Positions 38,267-50,111 of a DNA stretch of 64,000 bases are shown one piece after another. The notes beneath the pieces were generated by a model. That model saw nothing but the letters and a program-made list of their open reading frames with translations. It was not told the origin of the DNA and did no database searches. The DNA comes from Camillea tinctor. Its lineage: Eukaryota > Ascomycota > Sordariomycetes > Xylariales > Xylariaceae. Each line of letters opens with the position of its first letter. The stretch's first letter is position 1. The position numbers and the translations under genes are program-made. The stretch is taken from NCBI GenBank assembly GCA_022578605.1, contig MU394059.1, forward strand, positions 248,001-312,000. Reading direction: 5' to 3'.

Positions 38267-41200
38267 CTAAATGCTTGCGCATTCATTGCAGCGCCAATCG
38301 CGGTTATGGATAGACTGTTTTGCCTTGCCCCGGATGCACTCTTTATGATATAGAGCCTTGTTACAATCCTAGGAAACTGTTAAATCCAGATTCGCGTTGG
38401 TTTATTAGGGATGGGCTAAGTAAGACTTACAAGATTCGAACAGATGAATGTCGATGGTCCCCGAACGGGTTGACCGCATACGGCACACCCTGATGCTGAT
38501 TTACGATATTCACTCCTTGGGGAGGTGGGCTTTGGAGGTTCAGGCTGATCGGTTTTCTTTTGAGACCTTGCGACCCGCAAAATCTCGACAGCCTCTTTGA
38601 TTGTATCGTCTGTAAGGGCATTTCTCACCTTCAGATAGCTCATGTGTTTCGACCATTCCGTCATGCGATTCTGTGTTGCTCCTAACCAGGAGGCCTTCTC
38701 ACGGCAAAATTTGAGATAGACATCTTGTAAATGCGGCTCTGAAGTAACACACTCTCTGTTTACAAGAGCGTCCCATTCGTACATATATTCCTTTTCGTCC
38801 GGATGTACGTCACTATAGTCTCGAATAATGTCCCGGTGTTTTTGTACTAGCCATGTATCATCAACCTGGGGTGGGTCGACAATGGATCCAGGTTCAAGCC
38901 GAGCCTTACTGAGACGATCATAAATGGGCTGTCTAATATGTGGGATGCGCTGCCGTGAATCTTTCGGTTTGACAGGCATAGACGATTGCTTCTGGAGTCA
39001 GCACAAAAATAAAAGTTAAATAAGAAAGGGAGGCACAAACCTCCAATGACCTGATCAGTCCCAGATTTCCGTGGGAACTCTCTAGAGATGGCGTTTCCTC
39101 TCTACCCTCATGGCCTCCCGGGCTTGCAAGATCAAGATAATACGACCTAGTCAGTCGTGGAGTCTCCTGGCCGTGTGGAGTGACGCATATACGACAGCTA
39201 TTCCAGTCAAAGCTAAACTTAAATTCCTCATGTGCCTCGAGGTGCTTCGCTAGTTGACCCATAGATGTATGGGGTGTATAACATCGTATGCAGCAGTAGT
39301 TTTTGACGAATACTGGCCCGGTATGCGGCAGATACCAAATGACCTGACCGGCTTCGTTTTCCATCGATGCTAATTTGCGCTGTTTCCTCTCCCTTTTTCG
39401 TTCCTTTCCTCTCGCTTTATCACTCAGAAGCTTTAGGTTGTAGTTTTGCTTCTTCTCCCTAGCTCTAAGCGACCGACTAGGCGTTGTCGCTTCCTCGTGA
39501 TCTTCATCGTCCTCCAACACTAGATCATGCTCGTCACGTCGGTAGCCATTGACCGATTGTTCAGCTCTTCCATTAACATGGCCATTCGTGAGGGGCTCCA
39601 AAGCCCCATTCACACGGGGTACTTTGATGTCCGGGGGGGTAGATAGCTCGCCCACTGCGGGAGTGCTCACTGCAGTATGACCTGCAGACCATCGGAGATC
39701 CATTTCCATTATCAACTCGAGTTTCGTGTCCTCCCCGGTCTTTCTCCTGAAGATGACATTATTGGAAACACGGCTTTTCTCAAACTGATAAACGATCTGG
39801 GTCAACAACACGGCGTGTTGTGGACGACTGGAAAAAATATCTAGGTTCTCCCTCTTGGGCAACAAATCAAGGGGCGGCCACTTAGGATCCCCCGCTGATC
39901 CGAGCTCAGCGATGACCATATACTGGTCGTCAAGGTCGAAACCATCATCGTCATCACGCTCCACACATAGTTTCTCGGCTGGGACGTAGAAAGGAGATGT
40001 CAGATATATCCTGGCCCTCCGGCAAACATCATCGGCGTCTCTCGAGACCTTGAAGTTGCAAAATTGGCTATCGCAGTAGAGAACGCGGGCTTCCGTGCCG
40101 GGTCTCCATTTGCAAATAACAAGTTTGCAACGGGCCTTGATAAGGGGAATGTCATTTTTTGAGGGACCGTTAGTATTAATAAGACCGTTAGACATGGGAC
40201 CAGCACTGTCGCTATGGGTGATCTGAAGAACCTCAACACGGAGGGCCTTCTCATAATCAATTGGATTCTCTGAAAGAATGTGACCAAGAGCACCGCGAGG
40301 GGCGGATTCTGGCGAGTCATCTGCTATGCGGCGCCTCTTGGCGGGATGGGTAGTCTGGTCACCATTGACAACATTGTCACCGTTGGTAGAAGGAAATTTG
40401 ATGGCCATGCCATAGGGGGATAAGTGATCCACTGCAGTTTTCCAGGCACGATGAATGAATGGAAGTTCGCGTTTGTAAGGGGTGATAGTCGCCATATTTG
40501 AAGGGGGACATGGGCGCAGCTCGCCACAGAATCGCGGCTCTCTGCTTAAGAAAAATGAGTGTAAGTTGATTGGCAAATTACCAAGCACCGCCTCTTGCCA
40601 ATACAAAAATGATTACGAATTATGAAGATAACCCCGGCCTCATTTTATGAGTCTCTCGACAAGATAAACAAATATACAAGGGATAATAATAATAGTAGCA
40701 GTGGGTGATAGGGAATCGAGAATCGATAATGTATAATGAGAAGTAGAGGGAAGAGCCGAATAAGAAGAATTGATAATGGAGATTGGGAGGGAGGAATTAA
40801 AAAGTAGAAGAAAATAAAATGATGGATTGGTAGTGGTGTTTATGCCGGGAAGATGCTGGGAAGGGGGGTTAAAGAGAAATAGGAGGATCAGAAGGAGAAA
40901 GTAAGATGCTGATGATGATCAACTATAATAGAAGTGGTAGATGATGGCGATGGTGAAGAAGAAGAAACGAATCACAAGACAAACAACAAATGGCTGCACA
41001 CCCCCCTCCAATGCACTGACAGACACAAAAGTAAGATGCAATGAAAGAGAATTCGGAACCAAAAGGACCAGAGTATACAGGACAGGATGGGGGAGTGGGA
41101 GACAAATGTTGCATGTGATGGCGATGAGATGCGTGTGAGATGCGAATATTGAAAATGAACGCGTTCCTCTCAAGAGAGTTGCGAAAGAAGAAAAAGAGAC

Positions 41201-41268
41201 CAAGACACGTACCGTGGCGGTTCCAGCTGCGGCGCATAAGCAGCGGTCCGGGCAGGGGTATGATTCAT
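38267..41268 (-). CDS. SUZ12: Polycomb PRC2 subunit Suz12 with VEFS box and PHD finger
   Basis: Predicted minus-strand exons are 41213-41268, 39041-40541, 38431-38991 and 38267-38368, giving 739 residues. A C2H2 finger (C-x2-C-x12-H-x3-H, about residue 435) is followed by the VEFS box (about 540-660). The latter shows the RQPIYDR, EWD, and FCREKASWL/HMSYLKVRNAL blocks expected of Suz12. The C terminus is a full PHD pattern, C-x2-C-x11-C-x4-C-x5-H-x2-C-x15-C-x2-C (688 to the end), split by the last intron between its third and fourth cysteines. Suz12 scaffolds PRC2, the nuclear H3K27 methyltransferase, by binding the SET-domain enzyme and p55. The distal first exon joins in frame across a 671-base intron. 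If it is not used, ATG 40493-40495 (MATITPYKREL) gives about 704 residues. Confidence 0.85.
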
Positions 41269-43837
41269 TTCTAGCCAATCTGGTTGGGCGAAACCCTGTG
41301 GCGTAGAGGTATTGAGGCTTGTTGTGCTGTGGCGCTCACGGTGATTTACCTCTTTAGTGTGCTTATTTCAGAGGGTCTAGGTACAGCTGGGTGTTGACAA
41401 AGCCCAGACCCACCTTACATGTAGGTAGTAAGGAAAATGGTCGAACTTATAATAAGACCAAGAACTTTAAAAAATAAAAAAAGGTTAACAACTGTGACAC
41501 CAAGTAAACAAGGAAGGTTAGGGTAGATTGGGAAATTTAGGTATTGCACATACTGCTAATAGGTACTTACTAGTTATGTCATATTGCACTGCACTTGTCA
41601 AGATGAGTTGTGCATCGAAGACAAGGGAAGGTAGTAAGTAAGGTAGTAATAAGCAAATAAGCGTTGTTAGTTGGATTCCCTACAGGTAAAGAGGAAGAAA
41701 GGGAGAAGGAAAAGAAGAAGAAAAAGAAGAAGAGAAAGAAAAGGATCAACTTGCATTGATGGCACAAATAGAAATGGGGACAGAAAAGCTGCAAACCCCA
41801 AATATCACGTATTCGACTTGTTATTTATATTATTCTTCTTTTTATTATTCTTTTTTATTTTATTTTAATTTTTTCTGTTTTCGCACGATATGCACGGGTC
41901 CCATAATACTACTGCATTTATTAAAACAGGGGGGAAACCGATGAGAGAGAGAGAGAGAAAGACAGTGCTCAGTGGGAATTGTTTGTCGTTAGTTATCCCA
42001 TCCTAGTCAACCTAACCCAGCCACCCCTATCTTGATGTTGAAGTCTAAGAAACTCGCCGAAGCTTGATATTGAAATAACATCACCAGCCCCTCTTTAGGC
42101 TACTTCGACTTTTTGGTTTAGCTTCCTCTAACACCCCCCTTTAATACCTAGGGGATAATACCTCACACTAACCCATGGCCTCTATTCAAGGGAGGGCACT
42201 AAGCAGTATTCAAACCACCAGTCCTACACTTCCCACACGTCATCACAGAAACTACATCTTGTCTGATTTTCCAAATTTGCCCAAGTTGTTAGATATACTG
42301 ACTTCTTCTTCTCTTCCATTGAGCCTGTCTCTCTCTTATAGGTTAACTTGCAAATTGCTCTCGTGTAAGTGCTATGACCTATGGCACAACCCAGACCTAA
42401 ATTTGAAATACTAGCGCAAAGCTGACAAAATAAGTAGGTCAGATATATTGGCGTTGCTTCAACGCCAGGTTGTATAACACACTCGTTGGCTTAACTGTGT
42501 TGTTGAGTCTAGACTCTGTTGACAAGTGTGGTATGCAAAGACGTATACCTACGTATCACTTACAGGTGATTCAGTGAAATGTCCAGGAAGGAAGCAAACT
42601 CGCTTGGGCGGACAACCCGGCGAGGTTTCCCTAGCGTTGGGATATCTTGAAATTGAGTCCCTTTAGTCGGGTCTTAGGGTAAGTTAAGTTGGCCACTACT
42701 CATCGGCAAACTTCTAAAGTTGTCAGACAGGAGACATGGAAGGTTGTCTGGAGCATAGTGAGTATTGTACCCCTTCTTTATTTTTCTTTTGCTTCTTCTT
42801 TTATTTCCTCTTGTACCTCTCCATTGCCCAGCTAAGAGACTCAGAAATCCGAGGTGGTATATAGGTAGTTATATAAGTCATATAGGTATTTCACCTATGC
42901 AAGGGGCTTTGCTATCAATGACCGACCCTATAGTCTCAATTATATTCATAGAAATATAACCAAGAGAAAAAAAATTACAAGAGAGGTCTTGATGGCTTAA
43001 GTTTCAAGGTTATTATTGTAAATGGTGCAGCAATTAGGGGGGATCTAAGTGATATTCTCGGTTTGAATTCTGATTCGAGTTTATGATATCTCCTTCTACT
43101 GGCATTCTCATCATAAATGTCTCTTCTGGTACGTACCTACCTTTTGGTACGATGCAGGATGCCAGAACAGAAACCCCATAGAGACAGAGAGAGTGAACCT
43201 ACTCTAGATTAAATGGTCAGTCAGCCTTGCACATGCCGAATTGGCCAAGCTCCACTGAAGAGAGTTTATTGGCGTTACCCGGACCTGGCCTGTGCTCCAC
43301 ATATGCTCCACAGCGACTTCCCAAGTGAACCCGTCACTATGCCAAACACCTCACCTTAGCAACTACGATCGACGCCTTTTCCCGAGGGAAGCTACCTACA
43401 TAGTACTACTTTACCTACGTAACCTGTACAATGTACCTCTCTACCTCGCATCCCACCATCTCCATCTCCATCTCCATTGACCATCCCACTCCCATCCCAC
43501 TATCTACATCCAACATCTAACATCTACCACCACCACCACCATCACTCACTCACGCACCTTTCACCACTCTAAATACCAACTCAATATTTTCCCTCGATAT
43601 CCTTCTTTTGATTCTCTTATTTTACCGCTGCAACGTACCACCCCCCCAAAAAGATAACAAAACAATTCAACTGCTAGCTCGTGTGACCAGTCGTTACCTA
43701 CCCACCTTCACACATTCACACATTCACACATTTACACATCTACACCTCCCACTCCCCACCACTTACTCTCACTCTCACTCCCACTCTCACTGGCGCTTCC
43801 TACATTAAGGCAGAACAAGCTATGCGCATCCGCCACC
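41269..43837. other. Divergent region SUZ12 / F-box gene
   Basis: About 2.6 kb with no gene recognised. It has purine-rich (41690-41755) and T-rich (41815-41880) tracts, and CCATCT and CACACATT tandem repeats (43455-43560 and 43708-43740) near the start of the F-box-like gene. Confidence 0.5.
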
Positions 43838-46113
43838 ATGGATGATTTTTCTGACTCCCCCCCACCGAGGCGTCCTGTACGCAGCATCCCGCCACGAGCT
43901 GCCAAAACCAAAACACCAGTGCGCCGCACACGATCAACTACTACAGCCGCACACCTTAGCTCCCCAAGCTCACCAGAGGACGACCACATGAATTATGAAT
44001 CTAACGAGCCCCCATCCCGAGTCTTACGAACCTCACCACGGAAACGGAGCCTTCAGAATTCTAGTCCCCCCGCTACCCCGAAGCGCCGTCGCCAAAAGTC
44101 AGATACTTTCGACAGCCAACAACCGACTCCAGTTAAGGCGCCAGAAGTTGATGCGGCTGAAGTAGATGCGACTGACGTAGATGCGATGGATGAGACGCCC
44201 AACGTATTCCCCCCTTGGCAGACTCTTCCCTACCTTGCCTGGCAACGCGTCTTCGAGTATGTGGCGGATCCTATTCGCAATGAAGCATCTCGCATAGAGG
44301 ATGTTACCGGTGCTGTTTACAGCCTACTGTCTGCAGCGCAGACTTGTAAAGCCACCCTAGAGCCAGCTCTAGCCAGCTTATACAAATGCCCCCCATTTCT
44401 TCTGCACCCCCCCAACGAAGTTAAACAACCTCTCGTATCCTTCTTTAAATTTGTGGATACACTTCATCTGCCTTCTGACTCTACCATAATCCGCTATCGC
44501 CCTAGAGTCGAAATACTTCGTATAAATGCCGACAAATTACTGTACAGAAGATTTAACAAAAGGCAGATGTGCCTGAAGGAACTAGCCCGGAACCTGCCGA
44601 GGCTATCGCACTTGGAACTATACCATCCGGACGATGAACCTCCATATCGAGAACTTGATAAGCATATCCGACAAGGATTTACCAAGGAAGACTTATTTGA
44701 GGCCTTTGAACCGGTACCAAATGGAGATATTCTTTTAGGCGACAAAACAGCCGTCACTCGATTGCAAAGCTGGAGGTGGAATTCACGTTTGGTTCCTGCA
44801 GCATGCAATATCGAGAACTTGGCCCAGATTCATCTACACCCAAGCTTCGCTAGCCTACGCAAGGTCGCCTATGTCAACTATCAACTCCCATCCTGGGGCC
44901 TGTCGCCAAGGGTTCGTGATAGTCCACAGATGAGAGAACGTGACCAACTTGCAGGTGCTCAGCTTGCCGATTCTATTACCGCCTTGCCGAACCTAGAACA
45001 TCTGATTCTCGAGTCCTCAACACTAGCTAACGGCTCTTTGTTGGGACACTTGCCAAAGACGTTAAAGCGTATGTGATTGTTTTTTTTTCTCCTATTGTTT
45101 GATTGCTGTTAGAAAAAAAAGGAGTATTTTCCTGACAGATACACTAACTGGAGCTGTTTTTTTTAAATGTAGATCTCGAGTTAATTAACTGCTGGGAGAT
45201 AATAAGCGAAGACTTAGCACTATTTCTGGCTACACATGGTAGTTCCTTGCAGAAACTTACAATCAAACATTGCCAATCATTGAGCTTGGGTTTTCTACCT
45301 GTCCTTGGGGTTTCCTGTCCTTGTTTAACTCACTTGGAGGTGGACTTGTCCTATTTTCAACACCATGCCAGCTATCATGACAATAAACCTGAATACGCGA
45401 GTCTTCTCGAGGAAGATCAGGTTCCTACCTGGCCCGCATCGATGCAATCCATCACGATCATCAATATGCGTAACTGGTCTCTTGAAGCTGCCCAGATGTT
45501 CTTCCAGAGCCTGCTCGATAATGCTAGAGAGCTTCCCCATCTTCGACGGCTAGAGTTCAAGGTGCTCCTCAACATTGCATGGCGCGAGCGTAAAGAATTG
45601 CGAAAGTCCCTGGTAGGTAAGATGACGAGAGTATTCGGGAAAAGAACTCAACCACCCAAGGAATTCAAGACATTGCGTCCAGTGAAGACTCCTCGCAAAA
45701 GCATCGCAAATCCAAAACGCCGAAGTCCTAGAATCGCCGATCAAAGATCAGAACTCAACTCGTCGGAAGACACCATACCAGCTTTCAACGGACGTGAGCT
45801 TTCTAGAATCTTATCTATTGGTAAGAATCTTAGAAAGTTAAGGCTTCGCCGGGCGCCTTTTGATGCCGATGACGAGGACAGTGAAGACGAGCTCGCTGTG
45901 GGTCATACGAATAATACCCGGTCCCTGCGGAACCAGCAGAGAGCGAATCAATACTCGGATAGTGAAGATGAATTTATCCAGGGTCTCTGCGAGATTGTTG
46001 ATATTCAAATCGACAACCAGAGACCCTCAGAGTGGCAGCGCGAAATGGCTGATTTCATTGATAGCCCCAATGAATCTGGAACCGAATCCGACTGGGACGG
46101 CATAGACGAATGA
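43838..46113 (+). CDS. F-box/LRR-like protein, function unknown
   Basis: Two exons, 43838-45068 and 45173-46113, join in phase 1 (AAG C|AT CTC) to give 723 residues. Residues 1-125 are disordered and basic, with TSPRKR and TPKRRR stretches like nuclear localisation signals. Near residue 128 the segment LPYLAWQRVFEYV resembles an F-box core (LP-x-L-x-x-x-I-F). It is followed by Leu-rich strands such as LPRLSHLELY, LPNLEHLILES and LQKLTIKHC, spaced like degenerate leucine-rich repeats (about 230-480). The C-terminal part has Arg/Lys-rich sequence and acidic patches ending TESDWDGIDE. F-box/LRR proteins recruit substrates to SCF ubiquitin ligases; the nuclear role is inference. The start follows a CGCCACC context. 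Confidence 0.8.
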
Positions 46114-47871
46114 TTTCTTTCCATTGAGTATGGATTGATATTTTAAGATCAGGCACTTCAAGTGAAAGAAGCTTCATAATCACCATGCAATGATTTAAGA
46201 ATGAGCTACACGAGAATGCACCAATTTAATAGGTATATGGCGTTATACGGAAAAGGCTCAATTAGATACCCATGTCGTCACCGACACAGTACGGCGGTAG
46301 TTGTCATTGCATAGACAAGACTCGGGTTTGCGAAAGAAATGATACCCCAAGCATTCGGATAGAGGAACTGGTACTCGCATTTTACTGGGGAGAGAACGCT
46401 AAGAGATGAGGGTTATGCTAATAGGGATTGCTCATAGACGCTAAAATGCCTGTAGTGAATCCAGGCAAAAAGGGGTATGCTCAAGAATGAAAGTAAAGAC
46501 TTTGTTGCCGTTGTAGTGCTTGTCGTTGTTATTGTTGTTGATCCTGTCGTGACCGGTGGTTGATAATGTTGCACGAGGTACTACGAATTTTGCTTGCATA
46601 CCTGAGGCTGGTTGGTGTACTTTGCTATATTACATATGATAAAATCGATGTTGCGCGCGTAGCAAGGTTGACGCATAGTCCAAATTCTGGACCACAATGG
46701 AAAAGAGGCCATTCGCAAGACCAGCTCGTTTGTGTACATGATGCTTCTTCTATAAAATATGATGTCTATGTTTCTATATAAATTGGTGATCAAAATGTAG
46801 CACATGATACTATGTTTTTAGAGGGAAATCGTAACTAGAGTGTAAGCTAATGATCTTTTTGAGCAAGGAGACTGGTGTCGATGTCGTAGAATATCTTCAC
46901 AGACAACAATCACAAGATCAATCGCCTCAAAGTAAAGTTAAGTTGCAGCCACATACAACAAGGTTGCTTAGGCACAGCAGACGTCTAAGGATAGGTATCA
47001 ATTGACTGACTTAGGTGCCCGACTAGGTACCTGTTCGATATATTGGAATATAAGTGTACCCTAGGTATGTATAGCAAGATATCACCTTCGTCAATGCTGC
47101 GCCTAATTCACCTGCGTTATCAAGGCATTTAGCTGAAGCCCCCCCATCCCCCTTTTTGCCCTTGCCGAGGTTGGCTTAATTCCGCATTTAGACATGTTAG
47201 GACTCGTGGTTTTGTAAGTATCAACGAACAACACTTTAGCCTGCTCCGAGAGAAAAGAAAAAGCGAGAAGAAACACCAAAGATGGGGGGTAATTTAAATT
47301 TCTTCTCTTTTTTTTTTCTGATCATTAGAAATAGGCTAGGCCATGTATCTATCTGCGCAGGTGCATATTCGAACCCTCATGGTTTATCTAGCTTAGCCCC
47401 TTTCCCGCTACAGCTAGAGACTGCATCTTATGGCCAGCTACAAAATAGTATACGCGCGATTTCGTATCGAACATTTTTATATCACTTGGTTTGGTTGAAA
47501 GACAACTCTTTTTTTTTTTTTAAAAAAAAGGAAAAAAAAAACCGGTAATGAGACCTTGTTAGATACTTAATCATTTAAATGGCGTCATACTCGTCCTAGT
47601 CGATGCTTCGCTCTGATCGTGAGCTTCGTGATAATTCAGGTAACCTTACAAAAAAAGGGGGTGGAAGGGGGGACAAATCTTCGAAAGCAATAGAATATAG
47701 GATCTTCTTCTTCTTCCTTCCAAAGAAATATCGGTTTCCCTTTTCTTCTTCTTATCTATTCCTCGCCATTCGCTTCGCTTCCAATGCCCCCCCCCCCCCC
47801 CCCCCCTCCCCCCCTTTAGTTTAGGTAGGTAGAATCCTCTTCCCTTCCCTTCTTCCCCGCCCCCCCTCTCC
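46114..47871. other. Convergent intergenic region
   Basis: About 1.8 kb with no gene recognised. It ends in a long poly-C tract, and poly-T/poly-A runs occur at 47508-47540. Confidence 0.5.
47787..47814. repeat. Poly-C tract
   Basis: About 20 C, one T, then 7 more C, located about 60 bases beyond the stop codon of the neighbouring minus-strand gene. Confidence 0.9.
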
Positions 47872-48489
47872 TCACAGGAAAGCGCCCACGTAGAGAACCA
47901 CTAGTAGCAGCGCCGCAACGCACTTATACGGCCGCCCCTGCTCCTTGATCATCGCGAGGGACGCTGCGATGGCGTGCGTCTCCTGGCTTTCTTGTGCGTC
48001 CTTCTCTTCATCACCGCCTTCTACCCCTGGTGTTGCCGCTGGTGGTGGTGGTGGTGGTTCTCTGCCTTCTAGTCTTCTCCCCCATTCCCGCGGGTGCGTG
48101 GGTTGAGCAGGCACGGGTACCGTGTTCGGTGCCGTATTCGCTGCTGTTGGCGAGACTGTTGCTGTGGTTATCGTGATGGATATAAATGTCCCGGTCGTGG
48201 AGAAGGGTGGAAAGGAGGAGGAGGAGGATGAATCCGTTGTTATTATCGAAGATGGACTGGGGTCGTCGCGGCCTGTTCCCGAGGGCGAGAGGATCGGCTC
48301 CTGAGACTCGATTCCCCCTTCGAACCTATCGTGTCCTTGCTGCGAAGATGGGATATTCTCCCCTGCCACTATTGCGACGCCCGTGTCGACGTTGATGCGC
48401 GCTATGGGGCTGTCGAAATATTTCCCCGCGTCAGAGGCGAACCCAGTCTTGGTTTGCGATAGCTTGGCTATAGGCCTGTTGTTTTCCAT
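47872..48489 (-). CDS. Hypothetical tail-anchored membrane protein
   Basis: A single exon of 205 residues starting at MENNRPIAKL. An upstream in-frame ATG at 48597 would add 36 residues, but that stretch looks like leader sequence. The body is disordered and rich in Ser, Thr and Pro, with a Ser run at about 87-92, a run of about 20 residues rich in Thr and Ile (98-118), and a proline run at about 147-152. The only hydrophobic helix is at the extreme C terminus (CVAALLLVVLYVGAFL), which fits a tail anchor inserted after translation. Lys and Arg directly before it (MIKEQGRPYKC) suggest a cytosolic N terminus. No family was recognised. Fungal proteins of this plan are often lineage-specific. Confidence 0.65.
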   Translation of the reverse strand: MENNRPIAKLSQTKTGFASDAGKYFDSPIARINVDTGVAIVAGENIPSSQQGHDRFEGGIESQEPILSPSGTGRDDPSPSSIITTDSSSSSSFPPFSTTGTFISITITTATVSPTAANTAPNTVPVPAQPTHPREWGRRLEGREPPPPPPAATPGVEGGDEEKDAQESQETHAIAASLAMIKEQGRPYKCVAALLLVVLYVGAFL

Positions 48490-50111
48490 TTTGTTTGCCC
48501 TTTTGACATATATCAGAAGCACGATTCTCCTGGTTAATTGGAAGTGGTCTGGAAAACAGAAGATTGATGGTCGGGTTAGCGAATCAAGCGAACGCACAGA
48601 ATTTAATAAAAGGGTGAGGGCGATGAGAAAACGTGTTATTGTCGTAAAGTTTAGAAAATGGACATAGATAGAGATGAGATGAACGAGGCTGTAGCCACGT
48701 GGAAAGTTTGCTTCATTAAAAGGGGGATTCCGTGGTTAGTGGGCTAACTGCATGATCGTGGAACTCAAAAAGTATTTTTTTTTTCAGCAGGGTTTTGGGC
48801 TTTACTCACATACTCGTATATAAAAGCACTTTCTAGGTCAAGTAGTGTTAAGGGGCTGCGTTTAGCTCGTCAATGTTTCCTTTCCATCATTCTGGGGCCT
48901 ATACAGGCGGTGGGAAATGGTCAAGGTGAGGTTTGTTGCTGCATCTTGAAGGGCACGGTTATCCGATCAACCACGGTTCCCAAGGTTAAAGATATGGATG
49001 TAAACGGAACGAATACGCAGTTTGGAATATAAGCTTCATATGCTTATCAGATGTAGCATTCAAATTTGTGAGAAAACCGTCTACGCAGGCCATCATGTAC
49101 ACTCAAAGGCTATTTGATAGCACCTAATGTCCTATACGATGCTAGGAGGTAGACGTCCAAGTTGTAATATAATGATTCGAAAAAACCTAAAGGGGTTAAC
49201 TTGGACAGCTTAGAAGCGTGCCCCTGACCACGCATACTCATATATATGAGCGTCCAGAACCTAACTGATGCAGTTGGACCTTTGGTACAGTATTAAGGGA
49301 TGCATTAGGTAATTATAAGATTCGAGCTCATTGACCAGCTGCTCTTCCGGTTGCTTAGATCTGGATAAGGATGCCGGAACGGCTGAACGCAAGAATGGCC
49401 ATAACCTGTTGTATATACTTTTGTTACTAGGTAGTAAAGATAGTGGAAATGATCTGTGGCTCGCGTTCTGGAAAAATTCCACGGTCTAGCTTCATGGTGG
49501 GCGAGAGGGGCGTGTCCAATATATTCCAAAGCTTGGGTCACGGAATGACTGACCCATGAGATTCGTCATGTAATGGTGTTTTGGGTCTGCATGCATACAC
49601 GTGGCTTTGGTATGAAATATATAGTAGCGAATCGCAATGTTACCCGACATACTTCGAGTAAGTGTTCAATGTGGGATGTCAGGTCAATCACTCAATCTAT
49701 AATATTCTCAACCGTTTAGGATTTCAATCCATCTTCACAGTAGGTGGTCATATACTAGGTGCATATATACATGTAAAATGTATGTTTTGCTGTATTCACA
49801 GGAGGGTATGTGTAATGCATGAGGTTATCTTGAAAGGAAAGGAAAACACGCCATTTTGGAACATAGCTATAACTTAGAATATAGTGGCTGCACCCCAATA
49901 TGAAGTGCCAGGCGATTGTACTAACACGGATTTATTTCAAAGTACTTATTTTATAGTGCCACGGTATTCCTAAACTTAAGACAAAATAGAACAAATAGCA
50001 CGAGATAGATTCACAAGATTGCTCCTAATCCATCCGATTACCTATGCCAAGAAAAAACAATCTTACAAGATGCAATATAACCAGACTAGAGCTATGTTTT
50101 ATAGTAGCTAT
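48490..50111. other. Intergenic region
   Basis: About 1.6 kb with no gene recognised. One isolated reverse-strand ATCTGATAA match (49044-49052) occurs far from any iron gene and is taken as chance. Confidence 0.5.

Noticed and set aside
49044..49052. Single reverse-strand ATCTGATAA match
   Set aside because: About one chance match is expected in 64 kb, and no iron-related gene is nearby.
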